Of a DNA stretch of 64,000 bases, positions 1 through 10,658 are shown piece after piece. The notes under the pieces are model-generated. The model was not told the DNA's origin and did not search any database. It saw only the letters and a program-made list of their open reading frames with translations. The stretch's first letter is position 1; each line of letters begins with the position of its first letter. The position numbers and the translations under genes were made by a program. The stretch is from NCBI RefSeq assembly GCF_035920365.1, contig NZ_CP109150.1, positions 2,728,001-2,792,000 on the forward strand, written 5' to 3'. The DNA comes from Micromonospora sp. NBC_01740 (lineage in GTDB: Bacteria > Actinomycetota > Actinomycetes > Mycobacteriales > Micromonosporaceae).

Positions 1-170
1 TGACCGGCGGGGAAGCCGGCGAGGTGGCGACCAAGGCGGGGGTGGGCCGGCTGCTGCTCACCCACCTGGTGCCCGCCTGGGGCAGCGAGGCGCACACCGT
101 GGCGTCGGCCGGCGCCGCCTTCGACGGGCCGCTCGAGGTGGTCCGGCCCGGCGCCAGCTACGAGATCTGA
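1..170 (+). CDS. MBL-fold metallohydrolase, C-terminal fragment
   Basis: The window opens inside a gene whose last 55 codons are visible in the frame ending at the TGA at 168-170. The fragment contains a T-H-L-V-P motif followed by an acidic/alanine-rich helix, as in the last strand and final histidine region of metallo-beta-lactamase-fold hydrolases. In actinomycetes such a gene (often annotated as a cyclic-nucleotide-degrading phosphodiesterase) commonly sits upstream of rph, which is the second gene downstream here. The N-terminal metal-binding HxHxDH motif lies outside the window, so the family call rests on the tail and the neighbourhood. Confidence 0.55.
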   Translation, partial: TGGEAGEVATKAGVGRLLLTHLVPAWGSEAHTVASAGAAFDGPLEVVRPGASYEI

Positions 171-248
171 CCGGGCAATCCGACGTCCGGCCGCTCCGTG
201 CCTCGCGCGGGGCCTCGAAAACCGGGTCGTCCGCCTAATATCTCGCCG

Positions 249-989
249 GTGAGCGACTCCCCCTCCGGGTCGGCCGGCTGGCAGCCCCACCCGCCAACTC
301 CTCCCACGGGCCCGCCCGGCCCGCCTGGTCCGGTGTTCCCGCCGGCCCCGGCCGGGACCTGGCCAGGCCACCCGCAGCCGCACCCGCCGTCGGCCGCCGG
401 GCCGTACCCGCCGTCGGCCGCCGGGCCCTACCCGCCGCCCGGACAACGCGTCGCGTACCCGCCGGTGGCCGGCCTTCCGTCGGCCGGGTCCGGCTCGGCA
501 CCGCCGCGCCGGTCCACCGGGCTGCGGGTGCTTTTCGTGCTGCTCGCCGGGCTGCTCGCGACCGGGCTCTGCGCCGGTGGCGGCATCGCGGGCTACCTGG
601 GTTGGTGGGAGCCCCGGCAGGACATGGCCGAGCGGCGCGCGATCTTCGCGGACTGGGGGCGGCCGCACAGCTTCACCTCCGACGGGCTCGTCGAGGGCGA
701 CGACGCGTCGTCGCAGGTGTACCGGTTCACCTGCCCGCAGGGGCGGTGCCCGGTGGACCTCGGCGAACGGGTGCACGACTGGCTCGTCACCGCCGGAGCG
801 CAGGACGCCAGGATCGAGGACGTGACGCGTTGCGTGGCCCACGGCTTCCAGTACGGCGGCCCCACCTGCACCTGGACGTGGCGGGCGAACGGTTGCCGGG
901 CGACCGTGACGACGACGGGCCTGGACAAGGTGCCGAGTGGCTGGGACCGGCCGCTCGTGCTCAACGTCCGCATCCGTGAGTGCGACTGA
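249..989 (+). CDS. Proline-rich single-pass membrane protein with a cysteine-containing outer domain
   Basis: A 246-residue protein of unknown function. Residues 1-90 are a low-complexity Pro/Gly/Ala cytoplasmic stretch that includes a duplicated SAAGPYPP unit. A hydrophobic segment at about 94-117 is the only membrane helix. The remaining ~125 residues form an exported domain with four cysteines that could form disulfides. The GTG at 249 gives an N-terminus beginning SDSPSGS; an in-frame GTG at 198 would add 17 basic, proline-rich residues and cannot be excluded. Similar Pro-rich/TM/small-domain proteins are common and uncharacterised in Micromonosporaceae. It lies 79 bp upstream of rph and may be transcribed with it. 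Confidence 0.7.
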   Translation: MSDSPSGSAGWQPHPPTPPTGPPGPPGPVFPPAPAGTWPGHPQPHPPSAAGPYPPSAAGPYPPPGQRVAYPPVAGLPSAGSGSAPPRRSTGLRVLFVLLAGLLATGLCAGGGIAGYLGWWEPRQDMAERRAIFADWGRPHSFTSDGLVEGDDASSQVYRFTCPQGRCPVDLGERVHDWLVTAGAQDARIEDVTRCVAHGFQYGGPTCTWTWRANGCRATVTTTGLDKVPSGWDRPLVLNVRIRECD

Positions 990-1067
990 TCCGGGCGGCG
1001 GACGCGCCGTCGACCGGGCCGGGGCACCCCGGAACGGCACGACCACCGCACCGCATAGGGTGCAGGG

Positions 1068-1799
1068 ATGGCGCGACCTGACGGGCGGCGACCCGACGAA
1101 CTCCGACCTGTGACGTTGACCCGGGGCTGGAGCACCCATCCGGAGGGCTCGGTGCTCGTGGAGTTCGGCGGCACCCGGGTGCTCTGCACCGCCAGCGTGA
1201 CCGAGGGCGTGCCCCGCTGGCGCAAGGGCTCCGGGCTCGGCTGGGTCACCGCCGAGTACGCGATGCTGCCACGGGCCACCAACACCCGCTCCGACCGGGA
1301 GAGTGTGAAGGGCCGCGTCGGTGGGCGTACGCACGAGATCTCCCGGCTGATCGGGCGGAGCCTGCGGGCGTCCATCGACCTGAAGGCCCTCGGCGAGAAC
1401 TCGATCGTGCTCGACTGCGACGTGCTCCAGGCCGACGGCGGCACCCGCACCGCCGCGATCACCGGCGCGTACGTGGCGCTGCACGACGCGGTGACCTGGC
1501 TGGCCGGGCGCAAGTCGCTGGCCGGCAAGCCGGAGAAGGTGATGCACCGCTCGGTGGCCGCGATCAGCGTCGGGATCATCGACGGCGAGCCCCGGCTGGA
1601 CCTCGACTACACCGAGGACGTCGCCGCCGAGGTCGACATGAACGTGGTGTGCACCGGCACCGGCGAGTTCGTCGAGGTGCAGGGCACCGGGGAGGCGGGC
1701 GTGTTCGCCCGCGAGCAGCTCGACGCCCTGCTCGACCTGGCCGTCGCCGGCTGCGTGGAACTGGCCGAAGCCCAGCGGAAGGCGCTCTCCCTCCCGTGA
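1068..1799 (+). CDS. rph: Ribonuclease PH
   Basis: A 243-residue phosphate-dependent 3'-5' exoribonuclease that trims tRNA precursor 3' ends. The N-terminus [15 protein letters not shown], the [14 protein letters not shown] block, the [15 protein letters not shown] phosphate/RNA-binding segment and the [18 protein letters not shown] motif are all diagnostic of RNase PH. Length is typical (about 240), so the protein is complete. It is followed after 52 bp by rdgB, the rph-rdgB pairing that is conserved in actinobacteria. The intervening sequence repeats the wording of a short GC-rich boundary element (gtgagcgcgaggagtg) that also occurs, inverted, near 8983. Confidence 0.97.
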   Translation: MARPDGRRPDELRPVTLTRGWSTHPEGSVLVEFGGTRVLCTASVTEGVPRWRKGSGLGWVTAEYAMLPRATNTRSDRESVKGRVGGRTHEISRLIGRSLRASIDLKALGENSIVLDCDVLQADGGTRTAAITGAYVALHDAVTWLAGRKSLAGKPEKVMHRSVAAISVGIIDGEPRLDLDYTEDVAAEVDMNVVCTGTGEFVEVQGTGEAGVFAREQLDALLDLAVAGCVELAEAQRKALSLP

Positions 1800-1851
1800 G
1801 CGCGAGGAGTGAGCTTGCGAGCCCCGCAGTCGCGAACAAAGGTGGATTCTG

Positions 1852-2469
1852 ATGAACAAGGTGCTGCTCGCCACCCGTAACCGCAAGAAGCTCGTCGAGC
1901 TCCAGCGGATCCTCGACGGCGCGCTCGGCGCGCACCGCGTCGCCCTGATCGGGCTGGACGACGTCGAGGAATACCCGGAGCTGCCCGAGAGCGGCCTGAC
2001 CTTCGGCGAGAACGCGCTGATCAAGGCGCGGGAGGGCTGCCGGCGCACCGGCCTGCCGACGATCGCCGACGACTCCGGGCTGGCCGTCGAGGCCCTCAAC
2101 GGCATGCCGGGGGTGTTCAGCGCCCGCTGGGCCGGCCGGCACGGCAACGACCAGGCCAACCTCCAGCTCGTGCTGGACCAGATCGCGGACCTGCCCGACG
2201 AGAACCGGGCCGCGTCCTTCGTCTGCACGGTGGCCCTGGTGCTGCCCGGCGGCAAGGAGCACCTGGTCGACGGCCGGCAGAGCGGCCGGCTGCTCCGGTC
2301 GCCGCGCGGCGACGGCGGGTTCGGCTACGACCCGATCTTCCTCGGCGACGGTCAGGACCGCACCAACGCGGAGCTGACGCCGCAGGAGAAGGACGCGGTC
2401 AGCCACCGGGGCAAGGCGCTGCGCGAGCTGGCCAAGCTGGTCGCCAAGGTGCTGCCGCCCGCGAGCTGA
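1852..2469 (+). CDS. rdgB: dITP/XTP pyrophosphatase (RdgB/HAM1 family)
   Basis: A 205-residue nucleoside-triphosphate pyrophosphatase that hydrolyses dITP, XTP and ITP to monophosphates, keeping deaminated purines out of nucleic acids. Visible motifs: the N-terminal LLATRNRKKLVEL substrate loop, TFGENALIKA, the ADDSGLAVEAL acidic metal site, FSARWAG, and the C-terminal GGFGYDPIF and SHRGKAL motifs. The full family length is present. The ATG at 1852 is preceded by a GGTGG-type ribosome site. Probably cotranscribed with rph. Confidence 0.97.
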   Translation: MNKVLLATRNRKKLVELQRILDGALGAHRVALIGLDDVEEYPELPESGLTFGENALIKAREGCRRTGLPTIADDSGLAVEALNGMPGVFSARWAGRHGNDQANLQLVLDQIADLPDENRAASFVCTVALVLPGGKEHLVDGRQSGRLLRSPRGDGGFGYDPIFLGDGQDRTNAELTPQEKDAVSHRGKALRELAKLVAKVLPPAS

Positions 2470-2482
2470 CGGACCCGCCCCG

Positions 2483-3406
2483 GTGGGAGGGGTGCTGACG
2501 GGGTTCGCCGTCATCGTCACCGTCATCGCCGTCGGCTACGCCCTCGGCCGCGGCGGGGTGCTGGGGCCGGAGGCGGCCACCGTCCTCTCCCGCGTCGCGT
2601 TCTTCGTCGCGACTCCGGCGCTGCTGTTCGAGACGGTGGCCCGGGCGGACGTGCCCGCGGTCGTCTCGTCCGCCCTCGTCGTCACGGTGGTCAGCACCAC
2701 CGCCGTGGCGTCGGTGTTCGTCGCCGTCGCGCGGCTCTGCTGGCGTCGCTCCGTCGCGGACGCGACGATCGGCGCGCTGGCCTCGTCGTACGTCAACGCG
2801 GCGAACATCGGCATCCCCGTCGCGGTCTACGTCCTCGGGGACGCCTCGTTCGTCGCGCCCGTGCTGATGTTCCAACTGGTCGTCATGACGCCCGTCGCGT
2901 TCGCCTTCCTCGAGGCGGCCACGGCGGGAAGCAGGCCGTCGCTCGGCACGGTGGTGCTCCAGCCGCTGACCAACCCGGTCACCATCGCGTGCGCGCTGGG
3001 CGTCGCGGCCAGCCTGACCGGCTGGCTGCCGCCGGAGCCGGTCCTGCGGCCGATCGAACTCGTCGCGGCGATGGCGGTGCCCGCCACGCTGATCGCGTAC
3101 GGCCTCTCCCTGCACGGCGCACCGCGGCCCGGCTCCGGCGACACCGGACGCGACGTCCGGCTCGCGGTCGTCCTCAAGACGGTGGTCCAGCCGGCCGTCG
3201 CCTACCTCGTCGCCCGCTTCGCGATGGGGCTGCCGCCCAACCTCGTGCTGGCCTGCACGGTCACCGCCGCACTGCCGACGGCGCAGAACGTCTTCGTCTA
3301 CGCGATCCGCTACGGCCGGGGCACGGTCCTGGCGCGCGACTCGATCCTGCTGTCGACGGTGGCCGCCGTGCCCGTGCTGATCGGGGTGGCGGTGCTGGCG
3401 GGCTGA
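2483..3406 (+). CDS. AEC (auxin efflux carrier) family transporter
   Basis: A 307-residue integral membrane protein with about ten hydrophobic segments in two halves, matching the AEC/BART-fold permeases (usual length about 300-320). The conserved first-half segment SSYVNAANIGIPVAVYVLG, with its Asn-rich kink followed by GIP, is characteristic. Substrates in bacteria are typically small carboxylates or similar organic anions; nothing here identifies one. The GTG start lies only 13 bp after the rdgB stop, so expression from the rph-rdgB transcript is likely. A hairpin at 3421-3450 separates it from the convergent hutH. Confidence 0.85.
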   Translation: MGGVLTGFAVIVTVIAVGYALGRGGVLGPEAATVLSRVAFFVATPALLFETVARADVPAVVSSALVVTVVSTTAVASVFVAVARLCWRRSVADATIGALASSYVNAANIGIPVAVYVLGDASFVAPVLMFQLVVMTPVAFAFLEAATAGSRPSLGTVVLQPLTNPVTIACALGVAASLTGWLPPEPVLRPIELVAAMAVPATLIAYGLSLHGAPRPGSGDTGRDVRLAVVLKTVVQPAVAYLVARFAMGLPPNLVLACTVTAALPTAQNVFVYAIRYGRGTVLARDSILLSTVAAVPVLIGVAVLAG

Positions 3407-3420
3407 CACCCGGCCGGCGC

Positions 3421-3450
3421 CCGGGCCACCGTGGCGCCACGGCGGCCCGG
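3421..3450. terminator. Bidirectional hairpin between AEC gene and hutH
   Basis: Two 14-nt arms (CCGGGCCACCGTGG and CCACGGCGGCCCGG) pair with one mismatch around a 2-nt loop. The hairpin sits between the convergent stops at 3406 and 3460, so it could end both transcripts. There is no U-tract, as is common in high-GC actinomycetes. Confidence 0.6.
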
Positions 3451-3459
3451 CGCGGGCCG

Positions 3460-4995
3460 TCAGTCGAGGGGGCCGATCTCGCGCTCGATGGCGGCGCGCA
3501 GCTCGGGCCCGGCCAGCACGGCCCGGGCGGCCTCCATCAGCGGGGCCAGGAAGACGTCCGGCCCGGGTTCCCCGGCGATCCCGCCGAGCGCCGCGACGGC
3601 CGCCCGCCCGGCCGGCGACGGGGTGAGCGGGGCGCGCAGCTGGAGCCCGCGTACCCCGGCGAGCAGTTCGACGGCGAGCAGGCTGGTCAGGTTGTCCAGC
3701 ACGGTGCGCAGCTTCTTGGCCGCCGCCCAGCCCATGGAGACGTGGTCCTCCTGCATGCCGCTGGTGGGCAGCGAGTCCACCGACGCCGGCGCGGCGAGCC
3801 GCCGGTTCTCCGCGACGATCCCGGCCGCCGTGTACTGGGCGATCATCAGCCCGGAGTTGACCCCCGCGTCGGGGGAGAGGAACGCCGGCAGCTCCCGGGA
3901 CCGGGTGACGTCGAGCAGCCGGTCCACCCGGCGCTCGGCGATCGCGCCCACCTCGGCGGCGGCGATGGCCAGGAAGTCCGCGGCGAAGCCGAGCGGCGCG
4001 CCGTGGAAGTTGCCGGTCGACTCGACGCGGCCGTCGGGCAGCACCACCGGGTTGTCCACCACCGAGACCAGCTCCCGCCCGGCCACCGTCCGGACGAAGT
4101 CCAGGGTGTCCCGGGCCGCCCCGGCGACCTGCGGCGCGCACCGCATCGAGTACGCGTCCTGCACCGCGTGCGCGAGGTCGTCGCGGTGCGAGTCCATCAC
4201 CCGGGAGTCCTGGAGCAGCCGGTGGATGTTCGCCGCCGAGGCCGACTGCCCGGGGTGCGGCCGGATGGCGTGCAGCTCCGGCAGGAACGGCCGCTCCGAG
4301 CCGAGCATCGCCTCGATGGCGAGGGCGGCGGTGACGTCGGCCATCGTGAACAGGTGCGCGGCGTCGTGGATCGCCAGCAGCAGCATGCCGAGCATGCCGT
4401 CGGTGCCGTTGATCAGCGCCAGCCCCTCCTTGGCGGCCAGCCCGACCGGCGACAGCCCGGCCCGGCGCAGCGCGTCGGCGGCGGGCAGCCGCTCGCCGGC
4501 CGGGCCGAGCACCCAGCCCTCGCCGAGCAGCACCAGCGCGCAGTGCGCCAGCGGCGCCAGGTCGCCGGAGGCGCCCAGCGAGCCGTGCTCCGGCACCCAC
4601 GGCGTCACGTCGTGGTTGAGCAGGTCGACAAGCGCCTCGGCGAGCAGGGGCCGGACCCCGGAGCGGCCGAGCGCCAGCGAGCGGACCCGCAGCAGCATCA
4701 TGGCCCGGACCACCTCGCGCGGCATCGGCGCGCCCACCCCGGCCGCATGGGAGCGGATCAGCGCGTGCTGGAGCTCGGCCCGCCGCTCGGGCGCGACGAA
4801 GGTGTTCGCCAGCGCGCCGAAGCCGGTGGAGACGCCGTAGACCGGCCGGCCGGCGGCCTCGATGCCGTCGACGATGGACCGGCTGACGGTCATGGCGTCG
4901 ACGGTGGCCGGGTCGAGGACGACCTTGGCGGTGCCGCGCGCGACGGCGAGCACGTCGGCGGGGGAGATCCCGGTGGGCAGGACGGTGACGGTCAT
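3460..4995 (-). CDS. hutH: Histidine ammonia-lyase
   Basis: A 511-residue enzyme removing the alpha-amino group of L-histidine to give urocanate and ammonia, the first step of histidine catabolism. The Ala-Ser-Gly triad that cyclises to the MIO electrophile is at residues 142-144 ([12 protein letters not shown]), the position expected for bacterial HAL. Other family motifs include [11 protein letters not shown], the [13 protein letters not shown] region and the [10 protein letters not shown] loop. The ATG at 4995 overlaps the hutI stop by 4 bp, marking translational coupling at the distal end of the hut operon. Open-frame sequence continues upstream of 4995 but belongs to hutI. Confidence 0.97.
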   Translation of the reverse strand: MTVTVLPTGISPADVLAVARGTAKVVLDPATVDAMTVSRSIVDGIEAAGRPVYGVSTGFGALANTFVAPERRAELQHALIRSHAAGVGAPMPREVVRAMMLLRVRSLALGRSGVRPLLAEALVDLLNHDVTPWVPEHGSLGASGDLAPLAHCALVLLGEGWVLGPAGERLPAADALRRAGLSPVGLAAKEGLALINGTDGMLGMLLLAIHDAAHLFTMADVTAALAIEAMLGSERPFLPELHAIRPHPGQSASAANIHRLLQDSRVMDSHRDDLAHAVQDAYSMRCAPQVAGAARDTLDFVRTVAGRELVSVVDNPVVLPDGRVESTGNFHGAPLGFAADFLAIAAAEVGAIAERRVDRLLDVTRSRELPAFLSPDAGVNSGLMIAQYTAAGIVAENRRLAAPASVDSLPTSGMQEDHVSMGWAAAKKLRTVLDNLTSLLAVELLAGVRGLQLRAPLTPSPAGRAAVAALGGIAGEPGPDVFLAPLMEAARAVLAGPELRAAIEREIGPLD

Positions 4996-6191
4996 TGGGG
5001 CACTCCGTTGCGCAGAACCTGGCGGATCAGTGGCACACCGGGCCGGTAGGCCAGGTGCAGGTGGGACGGGGCGTCGAGGATCATCAGGTCGGCCCGGGCC
5101 CCGGGCCGCAGCACCCCGACGTCGTCGCGGCGCAGCGCCCGGGCGCCGCCGGCGGTCGCGGCCCAGACGGCCTCCGCCGGGGTCATCCGCATCTCGCGTA
5201 CGGCGAGCGCGACGCAGAACGGCATCGACGAGGTGTACGACGAACCGGGGTTGCAGTCGGTCGCCAGCGCCACGATCACGCCGGCGTCCAGCAGTCGGCG
5301 GGCGTCCGGGTAGGGCGAGCGGGTGGAGAACTCGGCGCCGGGCAGCAGGGTCGCGACGGTGGTCGGCTCGAATCCGGAGACCCACGTCTCGCCGGCCGAG
5401 GCCAGCGCGTCGACGTCGGCGTCGGTCAGGTGGGTGCAGTGGTCGACGCTGGCGGCGCCCAGCTCCACGCCGAGCTGGACGCCCGGCCCGGGGCCGAGCT
5501 GGTTGGCGTGCACCCGCACGCCCAGCCCGACGGCCTGCCCGCAGGCGAGGATGGCGCGGGCGTGGTCGACGTCGAACGCGCCCCGCTCGCAGAAGACGTC
5601 GATCCAGCGGGCGTGCGGCGCGGCGGCGGCCAGCATCGGCCCGCAGACCAGGCCCACGTAGTCGTCGGGGCGGTCGGCGTACTCGGCGGGGACCACGTGC
5701 GCGCCGAGGAAGGTGGTCTCCTCGCTGACCTCGGCGGCGATCGCCAACGAGCGGGCCTCGTCGGCGACGGTGAGGCCGTACCCGCTCTTGATCTCCATGG
5801 TGGTGGTGCCCTGCCGCATCGCCTCGCCGCGCAGCCGGCGCACGGTGGCCCGCAGCTCGTCGTCGGTGGCCGCCCGGGTCGCGCCGACGGTGGTCCGGAT
5901 GCCGCCGCCGGTGTACGGCTGCCCGGCCATCCGGGCGGCGAACTCGGCGGCCCGGTCCCCGGCGAAGACCAGGTGGGCGTGGCTGTCCACGAAGCCGGGG
6001 AGCACGGCGGCGCCCCGGGCGTCCAGTCGCCGGTCGGCGGCCGGCGCGTCGCGGGACGGCCCGATCCAGGCCACCCGCCCCTCCTCGACCAGCAGGGCGG
6101 CGTCGCGCCGGATGCCCAGCGGGCCGCCCTCGTCGCCGGGCGGGTCGTTGGTCACCAGCTCGCCGATGTCGTCGACCAGTAGACTGCTCAC
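4992..6191 (-). CDS. hutI: Imidazolonepropionase
   Basis: A 399-residue amidohydrolase-superfamily enzyme that opens the ring of 4-imidazolone-5-propionate to give N-formimino-L-glutamate, the third step of histidine degradation. The first metal-binding motif is visible as [16 protein letters not shown], followed by the family-specific [14 protein letters not shown] and [11 protein letters not shown] blocks and a C-terminal [11 protein letters not shown] segment carrying the metal-ligand Asp. Full length. The start overlaps the hutF stop by 4 bp (6188-6191) and the stop overlaps the hutH start by 4 bp, so hutF-hutI-hutH is a coupled set. Confidence 0.96.
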   Translation of the reverse strand: MSSLLVDDIGELVTNDPPGDEGGPLGIRRDAALLVEEGRVAWIGPSRDAPAADRRLDARGAAVLPGFVDSHAHLVFAGDRAAEFAARMAGQPYTGGGIRTTVGATRAATDDELRATVRRLRGEAMRQGTTTMEIKSGYGLTVADEARSLAIAAEVSEETTFLGAHVVPAEYADRPDDYVGLVCGPMLAAAAPHARWIDVFCERGAFDVDHARAILACGQAVGLGVRVHANQLGPGPGVQLGVELGAASVDHCTHLTDADVDALASAGETWVSGFEPTTVATLLPGAEFSTRSPYPDARRLLDAGVIVALATDCNPGSSYTSSMPFCVALAVREMRMTPAEAVWAATAGGARALRRDDVGVLRPGARADLMILDAPSHLHLAYRPGVPLIRQVLRNGVPQ

Positions 6192-7546
6192 GAGGTCACC
6201 TCCTCGATCGTCGCGGTCAGTTCGGCCGGCACGTCGACGGTCAGGTGCCGGCCGTCGCGCACCACCGTCCGGCCGTCCACCACGACCTGCGCGACGTCGG
6301 CGGCGCCCGCCGCGAACCAGACCCCCACCGGCGGTACGCCGGCCGTGCGCGGGCTGTCCAGCCGTACGGTCACCAGGTCGGCGCGCGCCCCCACGGCGAT
6401 CCGCCCGGCGTCGCGCCAGCCCAGCGCGGCGTGACCGCCGACGGTGGCCGCGTCGCGCAGCTCGGCGGGGGAGAAGTGGCCGCGCCGGCGGGTGCGCAGC
6501 CGCTCGTCCAGTTCGACCGCGCGCGCCTCCTCGAAGAGGTCGATCACGGCGTGGCTGTCGCTGCCCAGGCTGAGCGGCAGGCCGACGTCGGCCATCCGCC
6601 GGGCCGGGCCGATCCCGTCGGCCAGGTCCCGCTCGGTGGTGGGGCAGAGGCAGACGCCCGTGCCGGCGTCCCCGAGCAGCGTGAGGTCGCCGCCGGTCAG
6701 GTGGGTGGCGTGCACGGCCGTGGTGTTCGGGCCGAGCGCCCCCCGGTCGGCGAGCAGCCGGGCCGGGGTGCAGCCGTGCGCGGCCCGGCAGGCGTCGTTC
6801 TCGGCGGGCTGCTCGGAGAGGTGCACGTGCAGGGGTGCGCCGCGCCGGTCCGCCCAGCCGGCCACGGTGGCGAGCTGTCCGGCGGGCACCGCGCGCACCG
6901 AGTGGATCGCCGCACCGACCCGGGCGTGGTCGTCGGCGGGCCGGAACGCGTCGACCCGCTCCGCCCAGCGCAGCGCGTCGCCGTCGCCGAAGCGCCGCTG
7001 CGGTCCGGCGAGCGGCTCCCCGTCGACGGTGGCGGTGAGGTAGCAGGTGTCCAGCAGGGTGATCCGGATCCCGGCGTGCGCGGCGGCCTCGACCAGCGCC
7101 GCGCCCATCGCGTTCGGGTCCGCGTACGGGGTGCCGTCCGGGTCGTGGTGCACGTAGTGGAACTCGCCGACACAGGTGATGCCGGCCAGCGCCATCTCGG
7201 CGTAGACCGCCCGGGCCAGGGCCAGGTACGAGTCCGGGTCCAGCCGCTGCGCCACCGCGTACATCCGGTCGCGCCAGGTCCAGAAGTCGCCGCGCCCGCC
7301 GTGGGTGCGCCCGCGCAGTGCCCGGTGGAACGCGTGCGAGTGCGCGTTGGCGAGCCCGGGCAGGGTCAGCCCGGGCAGCCGCTCGGCATCGGTCATGACC
7401 TCGACCCCGGCGGGCGGCGTGCTCCCGGCCGTCAGCGGCGTCACCCCGGTGATCCGCCCGTCGGTCGTCTCGATCAGCACGTCGGCGGTCGGCTCGGCGT
7501 GGTCGGGCAGCCAGGCGTACTCGGCCAGCCAGCGGGTCCCGGTCAT
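6188..7546 (-). CDS. hutF: Formimidoylglutamate deiminase
   Basis: A 452-residue amidohydrolase-superfamily protein converting N-formimino-L-glutamate to N-formyl-L-glutamate and ammonia. Motifs: [19 protein letters not shown] (metal site and HutF signature), [13 protein letters not shown], the [13 protein letters not shown] segment, HLSEQP and the late [16 protein letters not shown]. The HutF-type [12 protein letters not shown] motif separates it from guanine deaminase and TRZ/ATZ relatives. Its presence shows that this organism uses the two-step deiminase/deformylase route to glutamate and not direct formiminoglutamase. Overlaps hutI by 4 bp; its ATG also overlaps the stop of a 37-codon open frame (7543-7656). 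Confidence 0.94.
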   Translation of the reverse strand: MTGTRWLAEYAWLPDHAEPTADVLIETTDGRITGVTPLTAGSTPPAGVEVMTDAERLPGLTLPGLANAHSHAFHRALRGRTHGGRGDFWTWRDRMYAVAQRLDPDSYLALARAVYAEMALAGITCVGEFHYVHHDPDGTPYADPNAMGAALVEAAAHAGIRITLLDTCYLTATVDGEPLAGPQRRFGDGDALRWAERVDAFRPADDHARVGAAIHSVRAVPAGQLATVAGWADRRGAPLHVHLSEQPAENDACRAAHGCTPARLLADRGALGPNTTAVHATHLTGGDLTLLGDAGTGVCLCPTTERDLADGIGPARRMADVGLPLSLGSDSHAVIDLFEEARAVELDERLRTRRRGHFSPAELRDAATVGGHAALGWRDAGRIAVGARADLVTVRLDSPRTAGVPPVGVWFAAGAADVAQVVVDGRTVVRDGRHLTVDVPAELTATIEEVTS

Positions 7547-7656
7547 GTCGTGTGCCCCCTGTCGAGCTGAATCGTCTGCGACATCAGTCGATCACGGTGG
7601 GGCCGGGTCGGCTGTGGTGCCGGCCGATCGCCGCCGGGCTGAGTCGTCTGCGACAT
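7543..7656 (-). CDS. Possible 37-codon leader peptide coupled to hutF
   Basis: A minus-strand frame of 37 codons begins MSQTTQ, repeats itself internally as MSQTIQ (Met 25) and ends GHTT with its TGA overlapping the hutF ATG. Either ATG could start it. No convincing Shine-Dalgarno precedes either one. The self-similarity comes from a 22-bp direct repeat in the DNA, so the open frame may be a by-product of duplicated regulatory sequence and not a gene. The stop/start overlap with hutF is the only argument for translation. Confidence 0.25.
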   Translation of the reverse strand: MSQTTQPGGDRPAPQPTRPHRDRLMSQTIQLDRGHTT

Positions 7657-7659
7657 CAG
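7566..7659. repeat. Two 22-bp near-palindromic direct repeats upstream of hutF
   Basis: GCTGA(A/G)TCGTCTGCGAC followed by ATCAG occurs at 7566-7587 and 7638-7659, 72 bp apart, with one base different. Each copy is an imperfect palindrome: CTGA-N-TCG, a TCTG spacer, then CGA-CA-TCAG. They lie in the 178-bp gap between the M20 amidase gene and hutF, the longest gap in the hut operon. They could be paired operator sites, an RNA-processing site, or a small duplicated segment. No known regulator consensus is recognised. Confidence 0.6.
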
Positions 7660-7724
7660 CTCGAAAGGGCCGCAACAGCGACCCCGGCCCCGCAGACGGG
7701 AAGGAGAACGTCGCCCGATCGTGG

Positions 7725-8927
7725 TCAGCGGCGGCATGCCAGCTCCTCCAGCACCCGGGCCAGGGCGGTGGCCCCGGCCGCGCAGTCGGCGTCGCTGGCC
7801 GACTCCGCCGGCGAGTGCGACACCCCCGTCGGGTTGCGCACGAAGAGCATCGCCGTGGGCAGGTGCGCGGCGAGCACCCCGGCGTCGTGCCCGGCTCCGG
7901 TCGGCAGCACCGGCGCGTCGAGCAGGGTCGCCAGCCGGTCGGCCAGGCCGCCGTCGAAGGAGACCAGCGGAGTGGCCGACTCCTCCGTAAGCGCCAGCTC
8001 CGTACCGTCGCGGCGGGCCCGCTCGGCGGCCTTCGCGCGTACCGCGTCGACCAGCCCCGTCAGCGTCTCCGGCTCGGCGGCCCGGGCGTCCAGCCAGCCG
8101 GTCACCCTCGACGGGATCGCGTTGGTGGCGTTCGGCTCGACCGCCACCCGGCCGACGGTGGCGTGGGCGCCGCGCAGCCGCGCCTCCTTGTTGGCCGCCA
8201 GCACCGTGAAGGCGTACGTCAGCATGGGGTCGCGGCGGTCGGCCATCCGGGTCGTACCGGCGTGGTTGCCCTCGCCGGTGAACTCGAAGCGCCAGCGGCC
8301 GTGCGGCCAGATCGCGCTGGCCACCCCGACCGGCGCGCCGGCGTCCACCATCGCGCGGCCCTGCTCGACGTGCAGCTCGACGAAGGCGGCGAAGCCGCCG
8401 AGCAGCTCGGGCCGGGCGCCCGCCGGCCGGGCGCCCAGCGCCTCGGCGAAGCTCACCCCGCCGGCGTCGCGCAACCCGGCCGCGCGCTCCACCGCGATCT
8501 CCCCGGCGAGCAGCCGCGACCCCAGGCACGGTACGCCGAACCGCGCGCCCTCCTCCTCCACGAACGCGCCGACCACCACGGGTCGGGCCGGCGCGACGCC
8601 GGCCGCGCGCAGCTCGTCGACGGCGAGGAACGCGCTGACGATGCCGAGCGGCCCGTCGTAGGCCCCGCCGTGCGGCACCGAGTCGAAGTGACTGCCCGTC
8701 AGCACCGCGTCGCCGGCCTCCGGATCACCCCACCGGGCGAACAGGTTGCCGTTGCCGTCGTCGGTGACCGGCATGCCCCGGCGGTCGGCCTGCGCGCGGA
8801 ACCACTCCCGCAGCCGCAGCTCCGGCCCGGTCAGCGCGTACCGCAGGTAGCCGCCGCTGCCCTCGTCGCGCCCGACCGGTGCGATCTCGTCCCACAGCGC
8901 CCGGAACCGGCCGGCGAGGCCGCTCAT
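7725..8927 (-). CDS. M20-family amidohydrolase (allantoate amidohydrolase-like), likely N-formylglutamate deformylase
   Basis: A 400-residue zinc aminoacylase/allantoate-amidohydrolase family member. The metal-binding motifs are visible: TGSHFDSVPHGGAYDGPLG (His and bridging Asp), FVEEEGARFG (paired Glu), and the late LPTGAGHDAG His. By sequence class it resembles AllC/hydantoinase-type carbamoylases. It lies between hutU and hutF, and no canonical HutG-type deformylase is present in the operon. A role hydrolysing N-formyl-L-glutamate to glutamate and formate is therefore inferred from context; SEED-type annotations use 'alternative form' deformylase for such genes. The ATG at 8927 has a GGAGG site (gtacctccg on the plus strand). 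Confidence 0.88.
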   Translation of the reverse strand: MSGLAGRFRALWDEIAPVGRDEGSGGYLRYALTGPELRLREWFRAQADRRGMPVTDDGNGNLFARWGDPEAGDAVLTGSHFDSVPHGGAYDGPLGIVSAFLAVDELRAAGVAPARPVVVGAFVEEEGARFGVPCLGSRLLAGEIAVERAAGLRDAGGVSFAEALGARPAGARPELLGGFAAFVELHVEQGRAMVDAGAPVGVASAIWPHGRWRFEFTGEGNHAGTTRMADRRDPMLTYAFTVLAANKEARLRGAHATVGRVAVEPNATNAIPSRVTGWLDARAAEPETLTGLVDAVRAKAAERARRDGTELALTEESATPLVSFDGGLADRLATLLDAPVLPTGAGHDAGVLAAHLPTAMLFVRNPTGVSHSPAESASDADCAAGATALARVLEELACRR

Positions 8928-8982
8928 GCGGTACCTCCGTTGGTCGCGACTGCGGGGCTCCGCTGCGCTGCACTCCTCGCGC

Positions 8983-10641
<1,659 letters not shown>

Positions 10642-10658
10642 CTCGGCTCTCCTCCGGG

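Noticed and set aside
2399..4600. A 733-codon minus-strand frame covering rdgB end, AEC gene and hutH
   Set aside because: It crosses two genes on opposite strands and gives an Arg/Ala/Gly-rich product with no domain; an artefact of third-position GC.
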